In this document: in pieces, positions 9,280-17,173 of the stretch | How the letters are laid out: every line of letters begins with the position of its first letter | How positions within the stretch are numbered: the first letter of the stretch is position 1 | Assembly (NCBI GenBank): GCA_964587855.1 | Contig: CAZPLT010000001.1 | Location: 86,118 to 150,117, forward strand | Reading direction: 5' to 3' | Length of the DNA stretch: 64,000 nucleotides | Source of the DNA: WRCA01 sp964587855 | GTDB lineage: Bacteria; Pseudomonadota; Alphaproteobacteria; Rs-D84 | The notes under the pieces: generated by a model | The model's input: the letters and a program-made list of their open reading frames with translations, nothing else | Databases searched by the model: none | What the model was told of the DNA's origin: nothing | Made by a program: the position numbers and the translations under genes

Positions 9280-9888
9280 ATGAAACTTAAATTTTTTACA
9301 TCGTTCTTGGCGTTAACATTAATTTTAATAGCCCCCGAATGCCGTAGTGAAGATACAAATCTTATTTTTGCAGATTGTGGCGCTGGTTGGGTATTATCAA
9401 GCTCTACAAGTATAGATGGCATAAAATCAGAAACATGTGAAAAATTATGGTGCTATGATTTAGAAACTGGTAAATCAATGGGAGCTGGCGATAAAGCTAA
9501 TGCTGGATATGTTATAACAACTGACCCAGTTGTTGTGGAATCTTTGGACAGTGAGGGTAATTTAACCTCTATAGAATGCTTTGGACAACGCAAATGGTGT
9601 TCCGGCGAAACGGCTGGGGTATGGAATGCTAAATATGGTGCGTATACCAAGAAAGGTGAAGATAGTAACATATTTTTATCTGTTAAACGTGGGGATTGTT
9701 TTTCGTGGGGCTCAACTTCTTCTGTCGTAGCCGAATGTAAAGATGGTCAAATACCTATTTTGGTTAATGGACAATGGGTTTGTTCTGCTCGTAAATCTGG
9801 GGTTGCTACTAGTAATATGGGTACCAAAACTGTAGCAGGAGTTACTTCTACAATACATCGCAGTTCAACAGTAAAAAAAGCGAAATAA
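9280..9888 (+). CDS. Secreted cysteine-containing protein of unknown function
   Basis: I do not recognise this 202-residue protein. It has a clear signal peptide (MKLKFFTSFLALTLILIAPE), then about ten cysteines spread through the mature part (for example ADCGAGW, SETCEKLWCYD, IECFGQRKWC, GDCFSW, NGQWVC), which suggests disulfide bonds in the periplasm or outside the cell. The C-terminus is Ser/Thr/Lys-rich. A TATAAT at 9235-9240 and the ribosome site GGGAG lie upstream. It sits between bamE and carD and appears to be one of several unrelated signal-peptide proteins of unknown role in this window. Confidence 0.75.
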   Translation: MKLKFFTSFLALTLILIAPECRSEDTNLIFADCGAGWVLSSSTSIDGIKSETCEKLWCYDLETGKSMGAGDKANAGYVITTDPVVVESLDSEGNLTSIECFGQRKWCSGETAGVWNAKYGAYTKKGEDSNIFLSVKRGDCFSWGSTSSVVAECKDGQIPILVNGQWVCSARKSGVATSNMGTKTVAGVTSTIHRSSTVKKAK

Positions 9889-9936
9889 CTTTTATAGATT
9901 TCGCAATTACTAAAGTTTGAAATCCTGATTTTTTTA

Positions 9937-9945
9937 TGATATAAT
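9937..9945 (+). promoter_or_regulatory. Extended -10 promoter of the CarD-family gene
   Basis: TGATATAAT is an extended -10 element (TGnTATAAT) ending 16 bases before the ATG at 9962. The predicted leader is about 10 bases and contains GAGAG. No convincing -35 is visible. Confidence 0.6.
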
Positions 9946-9961
9946 ATCAAGTATTGAGAGA

Positions 9962-10543
9962 ATGCCAACACAAAGGGCGTGGCTGATGGCAGCAAAAAAA
10001 TTAGATTTTAAAACTGGACAGTTCGTTGTCTATCCGACCCAAGGCGTCGGCAAGGTTGTTCGTATCGAAGAACAATCGTTTGGTGGCCAAAAAGTTTCTT
10101 TATTAGTAATTGATTTTGAACGCAGCAAGATGACTTTGCGCGTCCCGTTGGATCGTGCAGAAATATCTGGATTACGTCCATTAGTTACTCAAAAGAAAAT
10201 GAATGAAGCCATCGAAAGCGCAAAGGGTAAAGCCGGTGTAAAACGAATGATATGGGCGCGTCGTGCGGCAATTTATGAAGATAATATAAATTCTGGCGAT
10301 GTTATGAAGGTTGCCGAGGTCGTTCGTGATTTACAAAGACGTGCATCTGCCGACCAGATGACTTTCTCTGCACGTGGCTTATATTTGCGCGCACTGGAAA
10401 GAATGGCCCAGGAATATTCAGCATTGTATAAATTGGATTTGGATGAAGCCTCTGAAAAGATCGAAGAAATAATAGGTGTTCCAAAAGAAATAGATTTAAA
10501 TGCAGCCGAAGATGACGATGGCGATGTAGATGATTTAGAATAA
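9962..10543 (+). CDS. CarD family transcription regulator
   Basis: CarD-family proteins bind the RNA polymerase beta subunit through an N-terminal Tudor-like domain and stabilise open promoter complexes, often at rRNA promoters. The 193-residue product has that domain at about residues 15-70 (FKTGQFVVYPTQGVGKVVRIE, with VPLDRAEISGLRPL), followed by a helical C-terminal domain (residues 75-170) and an acidic tail (EDDDGDVDDLE). Two starts are possible: 9962, with GAGAG just upstream and a matching promoter, and 9986 (MAAKKLDFK), which is closer to typical family N-termini. The gene ends in a bidirectional terminator shared with ssb. Confidence 0.88.
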   Translation: MPTQRAWLMAAKKLDFKTGQFVVYPTQGVGKVVRIEEQSFGGQKVSLLVIDFERSKMTLRVPLDRAEISGLRPLVTQKKMNEAIESAKGKAGVKRMIWARRAAIYEDNINSGDVMKVAEVVRDLQRRASADQMTFSARGLYLRALERMAQEYSALYKLDLDEASEKIEEIIGVPKEIDLNAAEDDDGDVDDLE

Positions 10544-10574
10544 AAAAAACCGGCGAAACGCCGGTTTTTTAAAA
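10542..10574. terminator. Bidirectional terminator between carD-like gene and ssb
   Basis: The stem ACCGGCG / CGCCGGT with an AAA loop has an A tract on the left and a T tract on the right, so it serves the converging genes on both strands. Confidence 0.9.
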
Positions 10575-11030
10575 TGGTATATCATCACCAATTTGTGAAA
10601 CATTAATTTCTTCGGGAGCAGATGATGTATTTTGCCCACTTGTGTTTTGTGAACTGTAATCACCACCATCCATTGCTTTTGCGCCGCTTAATATTACCAG
10701 TTGTCCAGAAAATTGGTTCAAAACGATTTCGGTTGTATAAACATCTTGGCCTTGTTGATTTTGCCATTTTCTGGTTTTCAATTGACCTTCTATATAAAGT
10801 TTAGTTCCTTTTTGCAACATGCGTTCAGCAACATCAGCCAAATTAGAATTAAATATTACAATACGATGCCATTCAGTTTGTTCTTTTTGTTCGCCTGTTT
10901 GACGATCTTTCCAACGATCAGATGTAGCAAGTGAAAAATTAACTACTTTTTGTCCATTACTGGTAGTTCTGACCTGGGGATCGGTGCCGATATTTCCAAC
11001 AAGAATTACTTTGTTTATGCTGCCTGCCAT
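10569..11030 (-). CDS. ssb: Single-stranded DNA-binding protein
   Basis: SSB coats single-stranded DNA in replication, repair and recombination. The 153-residue product has the OB fold (about residues 5-110) with INKVILVGNIGTDPQVR, VVNFSLATSDRWKD and EWHRIVIFN. A Ser/Gln/Asn-rich linker leads to the conserved acidic tip DDIPF, which recruits partner enzymes. Length is normal. The last bases overlap the shared terminator hairpin. An A/G-rich ribosome site (AAGGAAG) precedes the ATG. The gene is monocistronic, with no rpsF or rpsR neighbour. Confidence 0.97.
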   Translation of the reverse strand: MAGSINKVILVGNIGTDPQVRTTSNGQKVVNFSLATSDRWKDRQTGEQKEQTEWHRIVIFNSNLADVAERMLQKGTKLYIEGQLKTRKWQNQQGQDVYTTEIVLNQFSGQLVILSGAKAMDGGDYSSQNTSGQNTSSAPEEINVSQIGDDIPF

Positions 11031-11098
11031 TGTGTCTTCCTTTTTTTAGTATAGCTTGATTTGACTATATTTTTTTAGAAAAATCAATATTAAACTTT

Positions 11099-11284
11099 TT
11101 ATTTCTTTACGGCCCAAAATAAAGCAAAAACCCAGCCAATCCCAGTCCAGCCCAACAGCCAACTGGCACTGCGTACAATGCCATGGTCCAATTTATCTTT
11201 TTTTGTTTGGCTGACGAACCATGCAGGCGCCATCATTATCGCGAATATTAGTAAAACAGCCAAGATGTATTTTATTGTAATCAA
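11099..11284 (-). CDS. Superinfection immunity-like small membrane protein
   Basis: The 61-residue protein has two hydrophobic helices (residues 3-23 and 40-58) joined by a charged loop (SQTKKDKLDHG). The C-terminal WLLGWTGIGWVFALFWA is characteristic of the Imm_superinfect family, named for the T4 phage Imm protein; cellular members are common and mostly of unknown role. The ATG overlaps the enolase stop, so it is translated from the eno mRNA. Whether it protects against phage here cannot be told from sequence; the family name is not proof of function. Confidence 0.7.
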   Translation of the reverse strand: MITIKYILAVLLIFAIMMAPAWFVSQTKKDKLDHGIVRSASWLLGWTGIGWVFALFWAVKK

Positions 11285-12528
11285 ATTTTATTAGAATATT
11301 TTGCTTTGTTACCTAATTCTTCTTCTATACGCATAAGCTGATTATATTTTGCCATTCTGTCGGTGCGCGACATACTGCCTGTTTTAATTTGTCCGGCATT
11401 TGTTGCAACCGCCAAATCCGCAATAGTCGTATCTTCGGTTTCGCCACTGCGATGAGAAATTATAACACCATAACCAGCATCTTGGGCAATTTTAATAGTA
11501 TCCATGGTTTCAGTAATAGTTCCGATTTGATTTGGCTTTATTAAAATAGCATTTGCAATTTTGTTATCAATTCCACGTTTTAATCGAACAGGATTTGTTA
11601 CGAACAAGTCATCACCAACCAGTTGAACTTTTTTGCCAATGCTCTTGGTCATTTCTTTCCATCCATTCCAATCATCTTCGGCCAATCCATCTTCTATGGA
11701 AATAATTGGATAATCCAAAACTAGTTTTTTATAAAATTCTATCATTTGGTTTGATGATAATTTTTTATTTTCAAATTTATAAATTCCATTTTTATAAAAT
11801 TCAGATGCAGCGACATCCAGACCCAAAGCAACATCTTTGCCAGGGTTATATCCAGCGGCTTTTATCGCCTGGGTGATTAAATCAAGTGCATCGCGAGTGT
11901 TTTTTATGTTTGGTGCAAAGCCACCCTCATCTCCAACATTTGTTGAATAGCCTGATTTCTTTAGAATAGCTTTTAGATTATGAAAAACTTCACTGCCTAT
12001 TTTAATTGATTTAGTTTCGTTTTTTACGATTGGAATAATCATAAATTCTTGGACATCTAAACCATTATCAGCATGTGCGCCACCATTGATTACATTCATC
12101 ATTGGGCGAGGTAACAAAGTTCCAGTACCTAAATACTTATAAAATGATTTTCCAGATTGTTTTGCTGCGGCATGTGCCGCCGCCATAGATACTGCCAAGA
12201 TAGCGTTCGCCCCTAATTTTGATTTATTAGGGGTTCCATCAATTTCAATCATCTTTTTATCTATTACGGATTGTTTGCTGGCATCCATTTTCAAAAGAGC
12301 AGGAGCTATGATTTTATTTACATTTTTTACCGCTTTTAAAACACCTTTGCCCATATAGTCCAAGCCGCCGTCGCGTAATTCCAATGCTTCGTGAGTTCCA
12401 GTTGAAGCCCCAGATGGCACACTGGCACGACCAATTATCCCGCTGCTTAAAAAAACGTCACATTCAATGGTGGGATTCCCGCGGCTGTCCATAATTTGTC
12501 TGGCATGAATATTTTTTATTTTGAACAT
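11281..12528 (-). CDS. eno: Enolase
   Basis: Enolase converts 2-phosphoglycerate to phosphoenolpyruvate. The 415-residue product has the N-terminal motif ARQIMDSRGNPTIECDV and the loop SGASTGTHEALELRDG. Catalytic-domain residues lie in NVGDEGGFAPN and in ISIEDGLAEDDW (Mg ligands). The family signature LIKPNQIGTITETMDTI and the SHRSGETEDTTIADLAV loop follow. The length is slightly under the usual ~430. AAGGAAGGGAA precedes the ATG. The gene shares its 3' end with the small membrane protein at 11099. With pfk, gpmI and nifJ it supports a glycolytic metabolism. Confidence 0.97.
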   Translation of the reverse strand: MFKIKNIHARQIMDSRGNPTIECDVFLSSGIIGRASVPSGASTGTHEALELRDGGLDYMGKGVLKAVKNVNKIIAPALLKMDASKQSVIDKKMIEIDGTPNKSKLGANAILAVSMAAAHAAAKQSGKSFYKYLGTGTLLPRPMMNVINGGAHADNGLDVQEFMIIPIVKNETKSIKIGSEVFHNLKAILKKSGYSTNVGDEGGFAPNIKNTRDALDLITQAIKAAGYNPGKDVALGLDVAASEFYKNGIYKFENKKLSSNQMIEFYKKLVLDYPIISIEDGLAEDDWNGWKEMTKSIGKKVQLVGDDLFVTNPVRLKRGIDNKIANAILIKPNQIGTITETMDTIKIAQDAGYGVIISHRSGETEDTTIADLAVATNAGQIKTGSMSRTDRMAKYNQLMRIEEELGNKAKYSNKI

Positions 12529-12548
12529 TTCCCTTCCTTAAAGAATAT

Positions 12549-13277
12549 TTACATTTTAAAATTTTCACCCAAATAAACACGTCGTACCATTGGATCTTTG
12601 ATAATTTTATCGGTTGTTCCATGAATCAATATTTTCCCATCATGTAAAACATAAGATCTGTCTGTAACGCCCAAAGTTTCACGAACATTATGATCGGTAA
12701 TAATAACGCCCAAACCACGATTTTTTAATTGGGACACCAATGTGCGGATTTCATTTACAGCTATTGGATCAATCCCAGCAAATGGTTCGTCCAATAAAAT
12801 AAATTTAGGATCATTTGCCAACGCACGGGCAATTTCAACACGTCTGCGTTCGCCACCAGATAAAGAAGTAGAAGGCGAAGTTCTTAAATGTTCAATTGAA
12901 AATTCATGTAATAATTCATTTAATTTTTTTTCACGTTTTTCAGGATCTGTTTGTATAACTTCCAATATCGCCATAATATTTTGTTCTACGGATAAACCAT
13001 GAAAAACACTGTTTTCCTGGGGCAGATATCCAATATGTAAACGTGCACGTTGAAAGAAAGGCAAGTGAGTAATGTTTTGACTGTTTAAAAAAATTTGTCC
13101 GCTGGTGGATTGTATCTGTCCCGTGATGCAATAAAACGCCGTTGTTTTTCCAGCACCATTTGGACCCAGTAATCCGACGGATTCTCCCTGGCGGACGTCA
13201 ATAGAAATATCCTTTAAAACTGTGCGTTTTCCATAGTTTTTGGAAAGATGTTCAATTTTTAAAATACTTTGTTTCAT
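12549..13277 (-). CDS. lptB: LPS export ABC transporter ATP-binding protein
   Basis: LptB is the cytoplasmic ATPase that powers lipopolysaccharide extraction by LptFGC. The 242-residue product has Walker A GPNGAGKTTAFY (about 36-47), the Q-loop GYLPQENSVF, the signature LSGGERRRVEIARAL, Walker B FILLDEPFAG and a switch histidine in ITDHNVRETL. GIDP follows Walker B, as in LptB. The gene overlaps the downstream end of lptC (13274-13277) and is followed by eno. LptA, which often lies between lptC and lptB, is absent here, as are LptF and LptG. Confidence 0.95.
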   Translation of the reverse strand: MKQSILKIEHLSKNYGKRTVLKDISIDVRQGESVGLLGPNGAGKTTAFYCITGQIQSTSGQIFLNSQNITHLPFFQRARLHIGYLPQENSVFHGLSVEQNIMAILEVIQTDPEKREKKLNELLHEFSIEHLRTSPSTSLSGGERRRVEIARALANDPKFILLDEPFAGIDPIAVNEIRTLVSQLKNRGLGVIITDHNVRETLGVTDRSYVLHDGKILIHGTTDKIIKDPMVRRVYLGENFKM

Positions 13278-13753
13278 AATTTTATCACCAATTCTTCTGT
13301 AATTATTTGGTCCCCATTACTAGAATTAACACGAACGTTACCGGACAATGTTACGTCTTTTTTTAGTTTATCATATTTTCCAGTTTTTGCGCGAATATTA
13401 TCTGTGATATTTTGCCCATTTGATACCCTGGTAATTTTTGCACGAATATTATCCAAAAAAACAAAGTTTGGAATGTCGTATTCTTGTCTGGCAATATCTG
13501 CATGCATTGTAAATGGGTGTCCATCTTTATCTATTCCAGAAAATGAGGGATTTGTCATTTTAAATTGATTTTGCATTACGTCTGATAAATTAATTCCTGA
13601 AATAGGCATCCATCGTAAATTTTTAGAAATCATAGAGCCAGCAATCAGGGCGCCAATCAGAACCAGTCCCCAGCCAGTAAATATAAATTGCCACAAGCGC
13701 TGACCGCGCCGATAATTACTGGAAATAAGAAAATTTCTGTTTGACCATTCCAT
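13274..13753 (-). CDS. lptC: LPS export protein LptC
   Basis: LptC is a bitopic inner-membrane protein whose periplasmic domain passes LPS to LptA. The 159-residue product has an N-terminal basic segment, one transmembrane helix (about 22-42), and a beta-jellyroll region with NPSFSGIDKDGHPFTMHAD, then repeats such as ITDNIRAKTGKYDKLKKDVTL, as in LptC. The ATG at 13753 is chosen because a longer frame up to 13792 would run across the promoter region of the divergent gene. It overlaps lptB by four bases (ATGA) and is the first gene of the lptC-lptB-eno run. Confidence 0.85.
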   Translation of the reverse strand: MEWSNRNFLISSNYRRGQRLWQFIFTGWGLVLIGALIAGSMISKNLRWMPISGINLSDVMQNQFKMTNPSFSGIDKDGHPFTMHADIARQEYDIPNFVFLDNIRAKITRVSNGQNITDNIRAKTGKYDKLKKDVTLSGNVRVNSSNGDQIITEELVIKL

Positions 13754-13798
13754 TTCAATAATCCTATTGCAAAAGAGTTTGATTTGCAACATGTTTTC

Positions 13799-13807
13799 TG
13801 TTAGAAT
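13799..13807 (+). promoter_or_regulatory. Extended -10 promoter with short GAGAG leader
   Basis: TGTTAGAAT (TGn plus TAGAAT at 13802-13807) precedes the ATG at 13824. The predicted leader is about 10 bases and contains AGAGAG. Confidence 0.5.
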
Positions 13808-13823
13808 AAGCTCAAGAGAGAAT

Positions 13824-14621
13824 ATGAAAAAAACAATAATCTTTTTTTGTTCGATGTTCTTTGCCTTGTGCTATTTGAATGGGGCTGTGGCTGCTATTAA
13901 AAAGGCTTCATCTGTATCTGAACAAACTTCACAAGGGGCTGCGGGATTGATGGCTGGCAACAGCTTGATTCCTACTGCTTTGGGTTTGGTTGGAAATGTT
14001 ATGGAATTAAATAAACAACAGGCAGCTTTATCCGCAGAATGTGTTCCTTCGGATTCTGAAATTGAATTTGTAAAAAAGTTAGTCCAAGAATGGGCCAAGG
14101 CTGGCGGCACAATTGATATGTCTGGTCGTACAGCATGTCTGGGTAAAGATGGAAAAAATTATGCTTTCAGTGTTAAATGGGCTATGGATGGGTCCCCTTG
14201 TTATGATGCATTTAATGATGAAAATCAAATTTATAAAAATTATCCTTATCCAGGTAAAGGATTTGTGTTAAAAGATCAATCGCTGGAAGATAGTGATAAA
14301 AATAGAATTACTAAATCCGATATTTATGAAATATTTCCAAAAATTGGATTTGAAGATGCGGATTATTTGGCAAGTGAAGTTTCAATGGTTGCGAAATTAA
14401 AAGAAAAAGCGATAAAATGTGCCTCTGAAAAATTAAGTGCGAAACAACGTGAATTATGGGGTAATATGTTGACTCAGACAGTTGGTGGATTGGGGCAAAA
14501 ACAAAATGCTGGAACAACAATGCAACAGGTTGGTTCTGTTCTGCAAAGTGGTGGAAACAGCCCACTTGGGACATTGGGTGGAACAGTTAATATTTTAACT
14601 GGATCGCTTTTAGCACAATAA
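13824..14621 (+). CDS. Secreted protein of unknown function
   Basis: I do not recognise this 265-residue protein. A signal peptide (MKKTIIFFCSMFFALCYLNG, cleavage after AVA) is followed by an Ala/Gly-rich stretch, a central part with scattered cysteines (LSAECVPSDSE, RTACLGKDG, SPCYDAF, IKCASEK), and a low-complexity C-terminus rich in Gly, Gln and Thr (GGLGQKQNAGT, GGTVNILTGSLL). Export to the periplasm or beyond is likely. The ATG at 13824 is preferred because it begins the signal peptide and follows AGAGAGAAT. It is transcribed divergently from lptC. Confidence 0.75.
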   Translation: MKKTIIFFCSMFFALCYLNGAVAAIKKASSVSEQTSQGAAGLMAGNSLIPTALGLVGNVMELNKQQAALSAECVPSDSEIEFVKKLVQEWAKAGGTIDMSGRTACLGKDGKNYAFSVKWAMDGSPCYDAFNDENQIYKNYPYPGKGFVLKDQSLEDSDKNRITKSDIYEIFPKIGFEDADYLASEVSMVAKLKEKAIKCASEKLSAKQRELWGNMLTQTVGGLGQKQNAGTTMQQVGSVLQSGGNSPLGTLGGTVNILTGSLLAQ

Positions 14622-14637
14622 AATATTTCCAAAAATT

Positions 14638-15177
14638 TTATTTAATTAAAATTAGAAATCTTGCACGACCATAAGATTTGTCTTTGATAATTTTCAAATC
14701 TGTGGGCAGGGTGGGGATATCAAAAGTTTTCTCTGTTTCCCATACAATTATTGCACCAGTTTTAGCCACAGGTGCAATTTTTTTAATAAATTCAACGCCT
14801 AATCCGGCATTTGAATATGGTGGATCAATAAATATTAAATCGGCATCAGATCCGAACTTCGAAATTGCGGAAAGTGCATCAATTTGAACAATTATGCCGT
14901 TTGCACCATCCAATAACGCCAGATTTCTTTTAATGGTTTTTATTGATTCTGCATTAGTATCTGTAAAAATTGCTTTGGAATTTTGTGCTCGTGACAGCCA
15001 TTCCAGCCCAAATTCACCACTGCCAGCAAAAGCATCCCAAACGATATGGGGGGAAATATTTCCCAACATATTGAACAAAGCAATTCGTGCTTTGTTTTGT
15101 GTTGGTCTGGCATTTAGCGGTAGATGTAATTTTTTACCACGCCATTTTCCTGAAATGATTTGCAAATTTGAATCCAT
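14638..15177 (-). CDS. rsmD: 16S rRNA (guanine966-N2)-methyltransferase
   Basis: RsmD methylates G966 of 16S rRNA on the assembling small subunit. The 179-residue product has the N-terminal IISGKWRGKKLHLPL, the family motif PTQNKARIALFNML, the SAM-binding loop VWDAFAGSGEFGLEWLSR, and the catalytic DPPYSN motif (IFIDPPYSN). The ATG at 15177 gives the normal N-terminus; the longer frame to 15276 would overlap tadA on the other strand. It lies 19 bases from tadA, head to head, so the two share a small divergent promoter region. Confidence 0.92.
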   Translation of the reverse strand: MDSNLQIISGKWRGKKLHLPLNARPTQNKARIALFNMLGNISPHIVWDAFAGSGEFGLEWLSRAQNSKAIFTDTNAESIKTIKRNLALLDGANGIIVQIDALSAISKFGSDADLIFIDPPYSNAGLGVEFIKKIAPVAKTGAIIVWETEKTFDIPTLPTDLKIIKDKSYGRARFLILIK

Positions 15178-15196
15178 AGGGTAAAGTATAAAACAA

Positions 15197-15643
15197 ATGA
15201 ATAAATTTATCAAAGAAACTTTGAAACTGGCGCGCAAAGCCTCATCACATGGGGATGTGCCGGTTGGTGCGGTCATTGTTCGTGATGGTAAAATTATCGC
15301 GCGCGGGGAAAATCAGGTTCAATTAAAGCGTAATCCAACATTGCACGCGGAAATTATTGCTATAAATAAAGCATGCAAAAAACTGGGCGAAAAATTTTTA
15401 ACTGATTGTGAAATGTATGTCAGCTTGGAACCTTGTGCAATGTGCGCTACGGCTATTTCTTTTGCACGACTTAAACGTGTAATTTTCGCAGCAACCGATG
15501 AAAAGGGCGGGGGAATATTGCATGGGGCGTGTGTGTATGAAACACAGAAAAACCTGTGGAAACCATTTGTTTCCCAAATGCCAGAGTTTGCAAACGAATC
15601 GGCAAAATTATTGAAAGATTTTTTCAAGCAAAGACGAGTTTAA
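15197..15643 (+). CDS. tadA: tRNA-specific adenosine-34 deaminase
   Basis: TadA converts the wobble adenosine of tRNA-Arg(ACG) to inosine. The 148-residue product has the zinc deaminase motifs: LHAEIIAINKAC, with the His ligand and the proton-shuttling Glu, and SLEPCAMCATAISF, with the two Cys ligands. The N-terminal ALKLARKA-type helix is represented by TLKLARKASSHGDVPVGAVIV, where GDVPVGAV is a TadA hallmark. The length is standard. It converges with gpmI, overlapping it by four bases at the 3' ends. Confidence 0.95.
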   Translation: MNKFIKETLKLARKASSHGDVPVGAVIVRDGKIIARGENQVQLKRNPTLHAEIIAINKACKKLGEKFLTDCEMYVSLEPCAMCATAISFARLKRVIFAATDEKGGGILHGACVYETQKNLWKPFVSQMPEFANESAKLLKDFFKQRRV

Positions 15644-17097
15644 ATCAAACTTTTTCCCGTCATTTCTTTTGGTTTTTTCAGGTCCAAAATTTTCAGCATG
15701 GTTGGTGCAATGTCTGACAGATCGCCACTTTTTAATTTAACTCGATTTGACCCAACAACAATAAATGCAACCCGATTCGTTGTATGTGATGTCCATGGGG
15801 CATTTAGTTTATAATTCCACATCTTTTCAGCATTGCCGTGATCAGCAGTTATTAGAACCGTTCCCCCCAGATTTAAAACAGCGGGCACTAAACGCGCCAA
15901 TTGTGCATCTAAAACCTCCATCGCGCGAATCGTTGCGGCTTCGTTACCAGTGTGTCCAACCATATCGCCATTTGCATAATTAAGTATTACAACATCAAAT
16001 TTTTTTAATTTTGGCAGCAGTACATCAGTAATTTTTATTGCGGACATTTCGGGCTTTAAATCAAATGTCGCAATGTTTGGTGATGGAATTAAAACCTTTT
16101 CTTCGCGGGGAAATTTAATGGTTCTTTCCGCATCAAAAAAGTAAGTAACGTGATTATATTTTTCTGTTTCAGCGATTCGCAATTGTGATAAACCATTATC
16201 TGCCAAAACATCGCCCAAGGTGTTTTTTACGGGCAGGTCTGGCAACAAAGATGGGGTTTTATCTTCTAACCCTGCTTGGGAAAATACAATTGTGCGTGCA
16301 TTTATTTTATTCAACATTTGTAAAATTTGTCTGACCCTGTCTGAACGATAATTTGTAATAAGAATCCCATCTTTGTTTGTAATTACAGATTTTTTAATAA
16401 TTATTGGTTTGATAAATTCATCCGATTCTCCGCGAGCATATGCCGCACTCAATGCATCATCAATTGTCAGTGCGGAAAACTTTGCATGTCCCAAGGCAAT
16501 CGCATCAAACGCTAGTTTTGTTCTGTTAATATTTTGATTTCGATCCATTGCAAAATAACGACCAACCAGTGTTCCAAACCACCAAGAATTATTTTTGGGT
16601 AATCCACGGCGTAATTTATTTATGAATTTCTGTGCGCTTTTGGGCGGAGTATCACGTCCATCTGAAAAAAAGTGGATACATATTTTAAGCCCAGATTTTA
16701 ATAATCTGTTTGCTATTAAAATAGTTTCGTTTATATCGGCGTGGATTTTTCCGTCTGACATCAAACCCATAAAATGAACAATTCCACCACGCTTTTTCAT
16801 ATCTTTTATAAATTCGGATAATGGACTATTTTTATTCCAGTTTTCTAAATCAAATCTGCGCAAGAATTGGTTTACAATTCTGCCACTGCCAATCGTTATA
16901 TGTCCAACTTCGCTGTTACCCATGATGCTTGGCGGCAGCCCGACTGCTGTGCCACTGGCGCGCAAAGATGTGGCTGGGTATTTCTTTTTTAGATTATTTA
17001 AAAAAGGCATTTTAGCCAGTGCAACAGCATTATGCTTTTTTGTCGTACTGATACCAACACCATCCATTATGCAAAGAACAACTGGTTTTGTATTCAT
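15640..17097 (-). CDS. gpmI: 2,3-bisphosphoglycerate-independent phosphoglycerate mutase
   Basis: GpmI interconverts 3- and 2-phosphoglycerate using two metal ions and a phosphoserine intermediate. The 485-residue product has the N-terminal metal site LCIMDGVGIS, the phosphorylated serine in IMGNSEVGHITIGSGR, HFFSDGRDTPP, ITNYRSDRVRQ and the C-terminal alkaline-phosphatase-fold site ITADHGNAEKM with TSHTTN. It is about 25 residues shorter than typical. The gene is immediately upstream of eno's step in glycolysis but is not in its operon. Confidence 0.96.
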   Translation of the reverse strand: MNTKPVVLCIMDGVGISTTKKHNAVALAKMPFLNNLKKKYPATSLRASGTAVGLPPSIMGNSEVGHITIGSGRIVNQFLRRFDLENWNKNSPLSEFIKDMKKRGGIVHFMGLMSDGKIHADINETILIANRLLKSGLKICIHFFSDGRDTPPKSAQKFINKLRRGLPKNNSWWFGTLVGRYFAMDRNQNINRTKLAFDAIALGHAKFSALTIDDALSAAYARGESDEFIKPIIIKKSVITNKDGILITNYRSDRVRQILQMLNKINARTIVFSQAGLEDKTPSLLPDLPVKNTLGDVLADNGLSQLRIAETEKYNHVTYFFDAERTIKFPREEKVLIPSPNIATFDLKPEMSAIKITDVLLPKLKKFDVVILNYANGDMVGHTGNEAATIRAMEVLDAQLARLVPAVLNLGGTVLITADHGNAEKMWNYKLNAPWTSHTTNRVAFIVVGSNRVKLKSGDLSDIAPTMLKILDLKKPKEMTGKSLI

Positions 17098-17122
17098 GTT
17101 ATATATTATATCATAAATATGC

Positions 17123-17151
17123 TTGATTGAATTCTATAAATTTCGTATAAT
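17123..17151 (+). promoter_or_regulatory. Promoter of the OmpA-type lipoprotein gene
   Basis: TTGATT at 17123-17128 and TATAAT at 17146-17151 are 17 bases apart. The start of transcription near 17158 leaves a 16-base leader with AAAGGAAA before the ATG at 17174. Confidence 0.65.
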
Positions 17152-17173
17152 GTCTAATAAGAAAGGAAATAAT

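Noticed and set aside
9879..9905. GCGAAAT / ATTTCGC hairpin as a terminator
   Set aside because: The loop is long and no T tract follows the right arm.
11099..11284. Phage-defence role for the superinfection immunity-like protein
   Set aside because: The family name alone is not evidence; the gene is coupled to enolase with no other defence gene nearby.
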